Of a DNA stretch of 64,000 nucleotides, positions 23,535 to 34,800 are shown in pieces. The position numbers and the translations under genes were made by a program. Within the stretch, counting starts at the first letter, position 1. Each line of letters begins with the position of its first letter. The notes beneath the pieces were generated by a model. The model made no database searches. It saw only the letters and a list, made by a program, of their open reading frames with translations, and was not told the DNA's origin. The stretch is from Cercophora sp. LCS_1 (taxonomy: Eukaryota > Ascomycota > Sordariomycetes > Sordariales > Lasiosphaeriaceae). Location: NCBI GenBank assembly GCA_036250225.1, contig JAPZLL010000062.1, positions 99,009-163,008 on the forward strand, given 5' to 3'.

Positions 23535-24874
23535 ATGTCGTCGGCCCAGAGTTTCGGCGGTGGTCGCGGTCGCGCCTCGCGGGGCCGTGGCCGCCCTCGT
23601 GGCAGCGGTCTTGGTCGCGGCCGTGGTGGTTCTCGGGCCCCGACTCGCCGGGCCCCAGCTCCGGTGCCCGTCCCAGCACTCGCGCCCCTTCCGGCAGCCC
23701 CCGCCGCGCCGCCTGTGCCGGCTTGGTCCGCGGGACCTGAGCAGGAGCGTCGGTTCCGCACCGACGACGTTAGGTATGCATTGTTGACTTTGATATAGGC
23801 CTCATTGGATTATCAAGAGGCATCTTGCGCGTGCTTGAAGGTGTATCGTGCTAATGGTTGGGCCTTTTGTCCCCCCGTTGGTAGCCTTTTCGAGTCTGGC
23901 AACTTTGCTGACGCAACAGTCGAGGGCCTGAAGAAGAAGTGGTCGGTGCACAGGGTCATGCTCTGTAGCCGCTCAGCCTGGTTCGAGAAGGCGTTCTCCG
24001 AGGGCATGCAGGCATGTCTGATCCCGTCTACTGCATTGTGTAGCCTACTAACCCTTATCTGCGTCAACAGGAGGGTCAGACCAACCACATCAAGTTGGCT
24101 GATCATGATGACGAAGACATTGAAACCATGATCCGCTTTGTCTACGCAGGCAGTGCGTTTTCATCTCTCCCACAAACCGCAGAACGCTTTCTGACCTGGT
24201 ATCTAGCCCTCGACCCCGAGAAGTTCCACCTCGATAACGGCTCGTTCACCATGTACACCAATCTTTACAACCTCGGCCTCTACTTCAAGCTGACGACCCT
24301 CCAAACCGACGCGCTCACCTTCATCGGCCGCTACGCAGACATCAAATTGAAGACGCTCTGCTCCTACGATCCCCAGCTCTCTGGCCGCAGCGGCGTCGTC
24401 TCGGATACATCGTCACCTGCTCCCTTCATAGAGGACCTGCTTCGAGCCATCTGGAAGGCCTATACGGTCAGCACTGAGCCTAACGAGCTGCATAAGCTGC
24501 TCGCAACCTTTGTCTTTGCAGGCCGCAACCGCCTGCTGCTGGAGGACGGCTTTGTCGAGCTTGCCAATACAGTGCCCATGTTTGGCACCGAGATGTTCAA
24601 GCTGATGCTGCGTGAGACTCGGTCCGCCTTCTGCCCACCCGATACGTCGATTCGCCGGGTCGCTTGCGGCTTCGATCATGCGCACAAGAGTCAGCACCCT
24701 GATCGGTGTGGACATTGCAACGAGGTGTTTGATGATCAGACGAACAGGAAGGCAATGTACAGTCCGTTCGAGGGGGCGCTGAGGCCGGTTACGTATTGCA
24801 GCGAGTGCGTGGGTAAGGGGGAGAATGAGGAGGTGCCGCTTTGGAGGGTGCCTCCTGAGTTTAGGGGTGTTTAG
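23535..24874 (+). CDS. RGG-rich BTB/POZ domain protein
   Basis: BTB domains mediate dimerisation and often adapt substrates to Cul3 ubiquitin ligases. Three exons (23535-23773, 23885-24011, 24071-24874) give about 389 residues. The N-terminus is an arginine-glycine-rich low-complexity stretch (GGGRGRASRGRGRPRGSG) and then Pro/Ala-rich linker. The BTB core follows: LFESGNFADATVEG, WSVHRVMLCSRSAWFEKAFSEGMQ, then IKLADHDDEDIETMIRFVYAG. A C-terminal part has paired cysteines (CGHC about 45 residues from the end and CSEC) that may bind zinc. The second intron (24012-24070) uses a GC donor (CAG/GCATGT); no in-frame GT alternative keeps the BTB helix intact. RGG plus BTB is an uncommon pairing and suggests RNA or nucleic-acid contact, which is an inference. 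Confidence 0.8.
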
Positions 24875-25254
24875 GGGTAGCAGAGGGGTGTAGGATAAGG
24901 TCGAGGGCATTGGTTCCATTTGGGATGGCATTGCTTGTGTTGATGCTTACTTGTTTTTTTTATGCTGGACTGCATGAAGATGTCCACGATGCATATATGG
25001 GGTAATGAGAGGAATATCTTTTCAGAGTTTACGCCTCCTTTTTATCTCAAAAGGCGTTGAAGTGAAAAGGAGTGCATTTCGTCTACTTCGATAGCATACC
25101 CTTGATAAATCACATGCCTTGTTTTGTCCTACCCACGGTCCTTGTCATCCCGTGGTTCCAGTCAACAAAATTGTGAACCTCAATGTCCTCATCGCCCACG
25201 TTACCAGTCCACCCTGCGGGGCTACTTCAGTCACAAATTGGTCCACGCTTTTAA

Positions 25255-25545
25255 CCACCGGCGTGGCTCAGCGGTGAGTCGCGTCACCCTCGCCGGTGGG
25301 GAGGGAATCTGGGGGCTCAAAATCCTCCTTGCCGTCCCGGAGGTCTGCGTTCGAACCCGGGTTCGAGCCAGTCTCCTCCAACCAGGGAGACTAGTTGGAG
25401 GCCAAGTCTGCAACAGGGAAACCAGAACAGACCCTGCTTCTGCCACGAAGAAAGAACCGATGGACGGCGGTTTTCGTAGCCGTCAACCTCTGCATGCGGG
25501 CCGGTGCAGGGCTTGGCGGTGAGCTTTTTGCTTGTTTTTTTCCCC
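25255..25545 (+). mobile_element. tRNA-derived SINE-like element
   Basis: A polymerase III A-box (TGGCTCAGCGG, 25264-25274) and B-boxes (GCGTTCGAACC at 25347-25357 and GGGTTCGAGCC at 25359-25369) head the unit. The body has short hairpins (CTCCAACC...GTTGGAGG). The tail carries GGTTTTCGTAGC and GTGAGCTTTTTGC followed by T7, a polymerase III terminator. The minus-strand unit at about 43937-43680 has the same order of boxes and the same two tail motifs, which argues for a repeat family rather than a single tRNA relic. Confidence 0.6.
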
Positions 25546-25639
25546 TCATATTTTACTGTGATGTTTATTCCATTTGTTTTGTGCGACGAATCTAGGCTCA
25601 CGAAATTTCCCTTCTCGTCCCCCGCGCACGTGACGTTGC

Positions 25640-25712
25640 TCACCTGGCTCAGGCTCGGCTCGGTCTTCGCTCAGGATTTGCTCAGGCTTGCTCACCTTTG
25701 CTCAGCCCAATT
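25640..25712. repeat. Tandem GCTCAGG/GCTCACC repeats
   Basis: At least seven GCTC-based units (GCTCACC, GCTCAGG, GCTCGG) recur within about 70 bp. This simple degenerate repeat is not coding as far as I can see. Confidence 0.6.
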
Positions 25713-26857
25713 ACCACTTTTGGTGTGCTGCGCCGCGGCACGCTGGGTTACTTCAACTCTAGCCGAGTCGGCCCAGGACTAGCCTTATATATGAAGATGG
25801 CCAAAATGGGGCTCCATTCTTGAAAATGAACAGTTTTGCCTGTTGTATCTTTCGTGTTGCTCACCTTCCCACTGGCGACATAAGTTAGCATCTGCCCCAC
25901 CAAGTCTCACACCAACATCTCTTGTAAACAATGCCACTTCAGTTGTCTAATCCCTTGGGTTCATCAACATACCTCGACAAAACGCTAGGATACAGTATGA
26001 AGTTGGAATCAAAGGTGTGAAGGTTAACAGGCACCGTTATTGAGCGGGCTGGGAGAGGCCTTATAGCAGGCCACCCCGAGATCCCTCATCCAAGTTCGGA
26101 GGAGTCAGAATCCCATGAGCAAAATGAAAAAAGAGAAGCTGTTCACAATCACTTGAAGCGTGTCATTTGTAGGTAAACAGTGCGCACCTAACTAACTTCG
26201 ACATTTAGCACCTTTTGGACATGTAACACCCAGAGCGGTGGCGGTGGAAGCAGGGAACCCTGATGGAAAACAGCGGCCTTCGAGCACGAACTGGATTGGA
26301 CATAACTCCTCGAGGCGTTTTGCTTGGTTGGGACCTATGAGGTCATCAGCATGACCGACCGGTCATAGTTATATACCGTTCCTTTTCGTTGTGTGGATCC
26401 AGGGAGCCGCCTCGACTCTGCCACCACTTATCATTCAGGTGGCGGCTCAGCATAACCAAAGGTTTTCACTTGCTTGTTCAAAGTTTGCGGTCTTTTAAAG
26501 CTCTGTTGATGAGTGTCAATGAGCGTTGATGAGCGTTGGGAAACCACAGTGCAGGTGGCTTTATTCCCGCTGCCCAGCATTCTTCAGCATTGGGAGCGCC
26601 GAAGAAGTTTCAGTCAACGTTATCCATCCTGCCGCGCAGGCATACAATTTTAGGTTTATCATCATAGCTACCAGTGACCAGACCATACGACCACAAACAT
26701 TTCAACAGGCCATGCCCCAAAACGCCGTATTTGTTTGCGAATATACTTCTTGCATGTCGGCCACTCCATGTCAGCCACTCCCTACAACATCCTGGTGGCT
26801 TGTTCCTTAGCAATAAAACAACTTTTTGTTGGGTCTTTAGCGAGACGACTGAAACCA

Positions 26858-28077
26858 CTAGGGGTTAGGCTCAGAGTTTGGCCCGGCAATGAAGACGATT
26901 AGCACAGTACAGTATCTGACACGAGGGCGGTTAGCTCGGGTTTTCTAGCCTCAAGGAAGGACATGGGGTGGTAGCTTTACGTAGCGCCAGCAACTGCCAA
27001 TTCCACCGTTCTAGGTTTCGTGAGCAAGGACAAAGCCATGACAAAAATGCTAGTAGCAGCAGTTACAATCACCAATCGAGCCGTCGGACTCTGTAGTAAG
27101 CTGCAGACGGCGACTGGGACGAGAAGCAGACAGGTAATGAGCGGAGTCAAGAGGATACGAGCTAAACGGTATGTGTGGGGTTTCGGGAAGATGTGAACAT
27201 GGGGGTCTCTCGAGGTATTGGGACGCGACAACTAGTGCCGCTGTTAAACATAACCCTCTGAAGATTGCACCCGGGTGGCATACTCACCATGCCGAGGAAG
27301 GCCAAAAGTTTCGAGACGATTCGCTCAAGCCAGGAGACGACTCCGTCGTTCGACCGTGAAAGGGTGAACAGGTCGTCGCTGTGTTCCAAGAACCGCGACT
27401 CCTCCCGAGCGATGCAACCGTTTCCCTCGAGCCAGTTTCGGAGACTGAGGACGTGTTGCGGTTCGGGGCTTTCAAACCCCAATACCTGATTGCTTCGTAG
27501 TATCGACGCATCTGCGCCCAGAACTGGGCATGAGAAAGTGGTCAATCTGAACGGGGACCCCAGAATACGTACCATATTCAGCCAACGCATTTTCGATCTC
27601 GGAGATCACGGCCTCGCGTTCGGTGTTCCTATCCATCCTGCGGCATCCGAGGAATAAAGGACAGGGTTCTTGGCCGTCGATTGCGTCCAACCTCTCCTCC
27701 AGCAGCGCGATCTTGTCCTGCCTGAGAAGAAGCAGCCGTACGCGAAGACGATTGAAGCGCCGGAAGGCGGTGAAGGCGTCGTCTAAGGCCACCAGCGCCG
27801 AGAATCTAGGGTAGCCTTGGCGATAATCCTCGACTGCGACTTGGTCATTACTGCCCACGATGTGCACTTAATTGCCTGGCAGAGCCGTACTTTGGAGGCC
27901 CCTTCTCACATCTTGCTTCACCCTCAACCTTCCAAGGGACCTGCGCAGTCCGCACCAGCACATCGTTGCTAGGAGGCACCTGGTGAAAACATTCCGTTTC
28001 TGGCTCCGCGGCTGTCGCGAAAGAGTGTTATTCTCGTTTCCTAGTTCGATATCGGGATAGCTGTGGGCGCTGGCCAT
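26858..28077 (-). CDS. DUF6594-family membrane protein
   Basis: A fungal family of unknown function with a helical N-terminal body and C-terminal membrane spans; several relatives lie near HET-type genes. Five exons on the minus strand join in frame to about 318 residues: 28077-27910, 27828-27573, 27511-27288, 27231-26981, 26915-26858. The family features are the RQGYPRFSALVALDDAFTAF block, RLLLLRQDKIALLEERLDAID, PLFLGCRRMDRNTERE, then NQVLGF...LSLRNWLEGNGCIAREES. Exon 4 has the HIFPKPHTYRLARILLTPL entry and two spans, followed by TKPRTVELAVAGAT. Exon 5 completes the last span (YCTVLIVFIAG). The short last exon was found from its frame and the conserved T-Y-x-x-V-L-x-V-F ending. Boundaries are inferred from splice consensus. 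Confidence 0.75.
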
Positions 28078-28768
28078 GTTCGAAGTTTGAAGCCGAAGGA
28101 GGGACTAAGGACTTCCACCCTCGTCACCCTTATCGTGACGTGTGTGAGCTTGTATGGGAGGGATGAGCAAGCGTCTGCGATATCCGTGACGGCAACGATT
28201 GTGGAATTCACAAATAGAAGATTGGGCGAGGATGTAAAAAAAAATCGGACCGGTTTTTTTACAGTCCGTGTACTTAAGATTTTGCAAGTGCATTCTTTCT
28301 TCTTACTGCGCCCATGGTGACGTTTTTTTTCCCGTCCTGCGAACACGCGAAGAGTGAGGCAGCAAAGGCGTCCCGGTTTATGTCGTGTAACCCTTCAGAC
28401 AGCATCACCTTCAGCGCCCAACTACCATCTTCAGTGCCTCATTCGCAACAACCCCGCTTCCAATTGCAGCACTTTGGGCTGACATGCAGTCGCCCTAATG
28501 TCTGAAGGCCTCCCAAACCCCCACCCCCGGCCTGCCTCGCAGCCCCACCAGATGATCTCCTCTCCAAGGAATCGGTCGACGTGGCCAACTAATCCACCCC
28601 CGCGCCCCCCAACCTTCTTTTCTTTTTCCCTTTTTTCTTACTTTAGCCAGGCAGCCTGCTTGCCCCTCTTTAGTTCATCAGGCCTACATTTGCCACCACA
28701 TTGCCACCACATTCGAGGGCCTCGGCCAGTTCCAATCATCCTAACTCCGCAAAGCCCGTGAGACCGCC
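28078..28768. promoter_or_regulatory. Divergent promoter region of the DUF6594 and caspase-fold genes
   Basis: About 690 bp separate the two divergent start codons. The half next to the caspase gene is C/T-rich with repeated TTGCCACCACA (about 28688-28712), suiting a fungal leader. No defined operator is recognisable. Confidence 0.4.
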
Positions 28769-30790
28769 ATGAGCCCCACGGGTGACTCTGGCCCGACGCA
28801 CTGGGCGGTACTCATTGGCGTTGGGGTCAACATCATCACCACGGGCAGCGAGGGAGAGCGTTCAAGAACAGACCGGTCGCTGAGGGGAGCAGATCAGGAC
28901 GTTGTTGCCGTCGCCGAACATCTCCGCACATACCCTAGCCCTACCGATATAGTCATGCTCCGGGTAGCCAGGACTTCCTACGATGATGTGTGTGGCCGCC
29001 CGACCGAGGCTCAGGAGACGCTGCCCACGTACGACAACGTCTGCTCAAGCTTGAAAAGAGTCATCGCCTTGGGGAAGCGTAATCACCACGTCTATATCCA
29101 CTTTTCCGGGCACGGGACTCGCCGGCCCCTGGACGGGGCGGTTGCTCTGGCGCTCTTCGACCCGGGACATCTCGGGACCAGGTACTTGTATGGGTCGACG
29201 CTCAGAAGCGCTCTCCAGCAGATGACGGAGCTGGGAATGCACGTCACGCTTGTCCTGGACTGCTGTTTTGCGGGAAGCGCCCTCCGCGGCAATGACTGGG
29301 ATGGAGCCGGGATTCGGTTCATGGAATATGATGATGGTGTTGACGCGAGATCGGATTACGATGCGGTGGCACCGGATTCAATGTTGTTCGGCACGAATCG
29401 TGGCTCCGAGATCAAGTTTAGCCACCTTTTGGATCCCGAGACTTACGTGATATTCTCGGCCTGCGGCCCGGACGAGTCAGCCTGGGAGATTGAATTTGAG
29501 GGCGGAACGCGAAGAGGGGCACTGAGCTATTTCCTCGTCGACTCGCTGGTTGCCTTTAGGAGACGCCGAGCCCACGTTACCGATCAGCTGCTTCATCAAC
29601 ACATTCAGACCGCTTTCCGCGCCCGCTATTCGCGGCAGACCCCCATGCTCTACGGCAAGGGTGGGCTGTCGTTCTTTGAGAAATGCGCAATGCGTACCGG
29701 GGAGTCCCTAACCTCGGCGTACCGAGAATTTGAGGGCGACGGCCTGGTCCTCTCCGCTGGCCAGGCCCACGGGGTTCACAAGGGCGATCTTTACCTGCTA
29801 TATCCGGCTCTTCCGTCTGAACCGGCTCTCGACTCGGCTAGACTATCCCCGCTCAAGGTGGTGGTGGATGAAATTGGTTCTCTTACGTCCAAGCTCTCCG
29901 TGGCTGATTCGTCCGAAGCACACAGAATCAATAAAGGCTCAAGCTGGAACGCGAGACTCGTGGCGTCGCGCTCCAGCAAACGTATCTTGGTCAGACTCGA
30001 TATAGGTGGGCAGCCGAGTGCAGCGGCGACGAGTCTCCAGCACCACCCTTACCTCGAGGTTTGCGCGGTTGACAGCCGACCAGGCCCGCCGGTGTTCCAC
30101 GTCAGCGTCACGGACCAGCGCATCTACGAAATCCGAGATTCCGCGTCCAAAAGAGTTGAAGCCGTGCCCCAGATAGCCGCCCACGCGCCTGGGGACAGCG
30201 AAATATGGGATGTGCTTGGGCACTTGACAACGTTCAAGTTCTTTGAGGGGCTTGAGAATCCGTGTCCCAACCCTGTCTTTGAGCAATCGTTCTTGCTGCA
30301 CTGCGACTGCGCCCCCGGTCCGGATGGCTACCTAAACGTAACGCATGGAAGACAGTTACCGCTCTCCTTTCAAAACCTCGATGACCAGTCCAAGTACATA
30401 ACCATTTTCAACTTCAAATCGTCTTGGGAGGTTCGCAACCTAACATTTGAGGCGGGCCAAGGAGAATTCCTCGTTGTAATGCCAGAGAGCGAGCTGGACA
30501 GCGGTGAAATGGACCTCCCTCTGAAGATGACGGTTGAACCCCAGCGCGGAGGGGACCGAGAGGGAACTCAGCAGACCACCGACACACTCAGAATCTTTGT
30601 CACGAGCAGGCCAACGGCATTTCCGGCCGTGATCCTGCCTCCGCTGGGCCACAGTCGGCCTCGCCACGAGCTCGAGGGCGTAGAAAGGCTCATCAACTCG
30701 CTCACGTGCGACCCCGGCGGATTACGGCATCAGCAAGAATCTAGCAATGACTGGGCCATCAGAACGTTCTTTGTGCGAACAACACGTTAA
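28769..30790 (+). CDS. Caspase-fold (peptidase C14) protein
   Basis: A single-exon frame of 673 residues. The N-terminal 310 residues form a caspase-like p20 domain: HWAVLIGVGVNI strand, an RSLRGADQD loop, HHVYIHFSGHGTR with the catalytic histidine about residue 115, and VTLVLDCCFAGSA with the nucleophile about Cys166. FSACGPDESAWE and a RGALSYFLVDSL helix follow. Both catalytic residues are present, so activity is plausible. The C-terminal half (about 320-673) holds two similar-looking beta-rich stretches but no domain that I recognise; short fungal metacaspases lack it. It lies 1.1 kb upstream of, and on the same strand as, the TPR-CHAT gene. It could be a type I metacaspase relative or a bacterial-type C14 effector. 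The protease fold is clear but its substrate is unknown. Confidence 0.8.
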   Translation: MSPTGDSGPTHWAVLIGVGVNIITTGSEGERSRTDRSLRGADQDVVAVAEHLRTYPSPTDIVMLRVARTSYDDVCGRPTEAQETLPTYDNVCSSLKRVIALGKRNHHVYIHFSGHGTRRPLDGAVALALFDPGHLGTRYLYGSTLRSALQQMTELGMHVTLVLDCCFAGSALRGNDWDGAGIRFMEYDDGVDARSDYDAVAPDSMLFGTNRGSEIKFSHLLDPETYVIFSACGPDESAWEIEFEGGTRRGALSYFLVDSLVAFRRRRAHVTDQLLHQHIQTAFRARYSRQTPMLYGKGGLSFFEKCAMRTGESLTSAYREFEGDGLVLSAGQAHGVHKGDLYLLYPALPSEPALDSARLSPLKVVVDEIGSLTSKLSVADSSEAHRINKGSSWNARLVASRSSKRILVRLDIGGQPSAAATSLQHHPYLEVCAVDSRPGPPVFHVSVTDQRIYEIRDSASKRVEAVPQIAAHAPGDSEIWDVLGHLTTFKFFEGLENPCPNPVFEQSFLLHCDCAPGPDGYLNVTHGRQLPLSFQNLDDQSKYITIFNFKSSWEVRNLTFEAGQGEFLVVMPESELDSGEMDLPLKMTVEPQRGGDREGTQQTTDTLRIFVTSRPTAFPAVILPPLGHSRPRHELEGVERLINSLTCDPGGLRHQQESSNDWAIRTFFVRTTR

Positions 30791-30936
30791 TGAGGACAAC
30801 CGAGCAGGCAAACCGGCGAGTCAACCCAGGCTCGGCGATGCTTGCTTCTCAATTACAAACTCTACCTAGGCTGCGCTGATCCTTAGTCCGGAACAAAAAA
30901 AAGGGGGAGGGGGGACAGCCAGGCAGTGCTCGTGCC

Positions 30937-31293
30937 CTAGCTGCCAAACTCGTCGTGCAATACAAGTTCATCTTCAGCGTAGCTGTTCCCATCCTTTGCG
31001 GTCTTTCCATATTCATCACAGAGGGTGTATTTTCCGCCCTCCGCCGCCTGAATATGGTATGGTCCTTCGCGGGAACTAGTAGCCGTTGGAGATTGAATGT
31101 CGACTTTATCACCTGGCGTGAATTTGTAGCGATTCTGTCCATAGCTGTCGATGATTGGCTTTTCTCCGTCCGGAGGGAAGAAAAACCTTGGTGGCGGTGC
31201 GGTTCCTCTGTGACGGAAAAGTAAAAAGTCAGCCGAATCGCCCATTTTCCTCCACCCGTCCATCTCAAGTGAGACGCACTCTTCAGAGCTCAT
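30937..31293 (-). CDS. Small SH3/Tudor-like hypothetical protein
   Basis: An unspliced minus-strand frame of 118 residues lies between the caspase-fold and CHAT genes and opposite to both. Its C-terminal 70 residues look like a small beta-barrel: FTPGDKVDIQSP, then REGPYHIQAAEGGKYTLCDEYGKTAKDG and an acidic end. This resembles short barrel modules seen in other small fungal proteins. The sequence just upstream of the barrel (CTGAC...TTTTCCGTCACAG) looks like an intron end, so the first 35 residues may be wrong. No name is justified. Confidence 0.5.
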   Translation of the reverse strand: MSSEECVSLEMDGWRKMGDSADFLLFRHRGTAPPPRFFFPPDGEKPIIDSYGQNRYKFTPGDKVDIQSPTATSSREGPYHIQAAEGGKYTLCDEYGKTAKDGNSYAEDELVLHDEFGS

Positions 31294-31876
31294 GTTGGCT
31301 GTTAGGGGGCGCGAAGTTAAAATGATGCGCTGCGGACGATTCCAGAGATTTGGGTCCTCGCTAGCGACAAAGGCACCCGGGAAGATCGTGAAGCTTTTGT
31401 TTAGAATAAGTTGTTGACTTTAGAGACAGCAATTCCCGCGTGTGCGATGACGCTGAGAGGGGTGGTTTAAATATAGCTCAGAATTTGGCGCCGGGACGCG
31501 GACCACGGCTCCAATCAGCAATGCCCACATGTTGTCGACCGGCAAATACGGAAAACGTATCGCGCAGATAGAAACACGTCAGAAACACGTATTCTGGCCA
31601 GAAAACAACTGTTCAATTGATCAAGGTTATCTCCGTTGTTTTTTTTCTGAAGCCAAAAAATCAGGAGCCTTGATCCATCTGTTTGACCCCTCTTTTCGGC
31701 CCAATTTCGAGCCGTACCCACTTCGTAACGGCTTCTTCCGTTGCCCTGCGACACATGTCGCCAATCGGCCGCCTTCAAACAAGCAAGCGCTCGTGCCCAA
31801 CTTGCGTTCCTCGCTGTCGTCCCTCTCTCCTCTCCCTTGGACACCACCCCAGACAGCGCCTTTCTGCTTCACCAAG
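31294..31876. other. Leader region of the TPR-CHAT gene
   Basis: The CHAT reading frame is open upstream to an ATG at 31529, but the translated stretch is low quality (cloverless, basic, Pro-rich) and TC-rich at the DNA level. It fits a promoter and leader better than protein. The preferred start is 31877. Confidence 0.45.
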
Positions 31877-34800
31877 ATGAGCAGCACAGGGCTCAGCGAG
31901 CCGTCAATTGGCGCGGTCGTTCGCGAACTCCACAGCGATCTGATTCGCAAGCACAGAAAGCACGGTGCTTCCGTCGATGCCTTCTGGCGCTCCTTCGATA
32001 AAAGCCAGCGTGTGAGATGCATGAAGGCTGGTGCTGCTGATGGACTGGTCCTCAAGTATCCCACGGATTGTTCCTTGGGCGTGGTGTGCAACGTTCTTCC
32101 CGAGTGGAACCTGCGTGACATCGCCGATGCCGATTCCAGCGCTCTGCTCGACATACTCAAGTTTCGTACTTCACACACGCTCTTTGAGCAATATTCAATG
32201 GGCTTCAATCATGGACCTGGAGACCACAAGGTTATTGAGGATAGCATGCGCACTAAGGATCTTCGCCACACCGACGGCTTTGAGGATTGCTGGACCTTGT
32301 TTCTTGATGGCGAGCACTACGGTAGCTCCTTTGAGGTGCTCGAGAAAGAGTCGCTAGCCGGGTTTTCTCTTTTGATCGAGAGAGGTGCATGCATCCCCCA
32401 GTCAATAGGGGAACTTGTCCTCCAGCGCCAGTCTTATCTGCTGCAGGGCCTCGTCATCATCATCGACGATATTCTGGAAGAAGGAGCAAAAGCCGGAAAG
32501 AAGGAGCAGACCATCCAGCCGTCTACTAATAACTTGGGGACGCCGCTGGCAACTACTATCGGGGCTTGTGAAACTCCCCGGAAGCTTCCCCTCCCGAAGC
32601 TTGTCGTCATGGCGGAGGACCAGAGAGCTAAGCTCCAGGAGAAATTGGAACTACAATCCACGGAACCTACCGCTCTGGCTAACAACGTCAGAATCTACTT
32701 CTTCGGCCGCCCCGAGTTGGTTCCTGACGAGAAGGGCCATATCATACCTGTTCATACCGATAGATACATCAGCGCTGCTGTTTTTGAGGCCGTTCACAAC
32801 GCTGTCCGAGCTTCGGCCATCTGGCACTATATCAGCCGCCTCCTAGCCGTTCTCCAGTCAACCAGCAATAAAGCCTACCAATCGATCCTTCTCCAGGAAC
32901 TTTGCAACGTCTGCCATCTAGAGTACGGGCGCGCTCGAGCTCATTTTAAGCACCAGGTCCGAACTGGCCTTGGGCTACAACGATTCAAGCGGGTGCCCAA
33001 TATCGACAATGAGGCGGGCAGCACGCGTGTCGTCATCAAGGGAAACCCCGAAGACCTTGCTAGGACCGACCCCCAGCTTTACTACATACTACGCCTCTGT
33101 GAACCCGAGGCGACTGCTGCCGAAGCCGTGGATTGGGTGGTAAAGCTCGACGATCTCCACAATTCGCACCCCTCGGAGTGTGAGAGACTCGCAAAGGGGG
33201 TACTTGAGGGGTTTGGAGATCTGGCAGCCATCGTTTCGTTCATCTATGCGTCGTCTGAGACCCTCTCGATGCCCTCGCCATCGCGCAATGAGGGCCAGAT
33301 GTTTGTCGCAGGAAGCCAAGATCTGGACGTGGAGCTAGGCGAGTTGAAGAAGAAGATTGACGTCCTCGACTTTGCAGCGCCCATTGACAACCTTCTCGCA
33401 CCTGGGGTGGCTAGGGCCGCCCTCAAAGCCCTCGATGATTTCGTTATTGAAAATGCTGGATCTAAGCTGGGCTTCATTTACCAAGATCTGATCGCAGACT
33501 GCCTGCTGGCCCTTGAGCACCAGAACGAGCTTGCCACGGCTAACTTGGCCAAGATCAAGGCCCCGGTTCTGCCAGTCGTGTTTCAAGAGCAAACAGAGGC
33601 GCGAGTGAAGCGGCGCCGGGATAAGAAGACGCGGCCGTCAGATACGTCGATTTTTGAGATCGCGCCTCACCCGGGTACCAAGACGGCCGAGTTGGTTGAA
33701 GAGGAAGCGCCATCTCGGCCATTCGATGTGGTACCCAGCACCGCCCTTGCCTTGCCGATCCTGCTTGCCACGTCTGGTGCAAGTATATCTACTTCCCCTG
33801 TGGGGATTAAGTAAGTCGCAATTTGCAACATGCTCTGTGGCCACGGTCTCGCAAGGGGCGGCAAAACACTACCACGCCCATGATTTGTTTGTTCGTCACA
33901 GGGACTAACCAAAGGTTTAGTTCTGAGGATATGGCCATCCAATTGCGTCGCATGGCGAATCAAGCGGCAAGTTTATCCCACAACTACCAGCAAGCGAGCC
34001 GTTTCGAGGATTTACAAGACGCCATCGCAATCATGGAACGGGTAGTAGATATCGGGGGAGGATCCGTCCGGCCTTACATGTTAAGTAACCTTGGAACGAT
34101 GCTTACTCTACGATTCGAACGGACCAGTTCGATCTATGACCTCGATCGTGCTGTGCATTTTTGCGGCATGGCAGCAGATGCTACCCCACGAGGCGACCCC
34201 GACCGAGCTCTATGCTGGAATAGCCTTGGAAGCGCACTTCACAAACGATTCGGCCAGACCGGGTCGATAAACGACGTTAACCGTGCCATTGATGCTGGCG
34301 GGATGGCAGTGGACGCTGTCTCACAAGACGACCCTAGCCGGGCTGGCTACTCAAGTAATCTTGGTAGTGCATTCAGCTCGCGATTTGATCTGACCGGCTC
34401 GACGGACGACTTGAATCTTGCCATTCTCTTTACTGGCAAGGCAGTGGAGGACACACCGCAAGGCGACCCCGACCTGGCCGGGTTTTTAAACAGCCTCGGA
34501 ATTGCGTTACATGCGCGATTCGGCCTGGCGGGATCAATGGACGACCTTGCTCGCGCAGTCGATGTGGCCGGCTTGGCAGTGAACGCTACACCTCAAGACC
34601 ACCCTAGCCGTGCTATCTACTTGAACAACTTCGGAAATAGGCTTTACGCGCGATTTGAAAAGACTGGCTCAACGAACGACCTTGACCGTGCTATAAGTGC
34701 TACTAAGATGGCATTCGACCTTGCGGCTGAAAATAGCCCTTACCGGGCTGCCATCGCAACCAATCTTGGAGTCCGTCTTACGGCAAGATTTAAGCAGGCC

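Larger units (their letters stand above)
24875..26857. other. 2 kb intergenic region with a SINE-like unit and short tandem repeats
   Basis: This holds the BTB 3' flank, a SINE-like unit (25255-25545), tandem GCTCAGG/GCTCACC motifs (about 25640-25712), and short GAGCGTTGAT repeats (about 26508-26540). I see no gene. The right end is the 3' flank of the DUF6594 gene. Confidence 0.5.
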
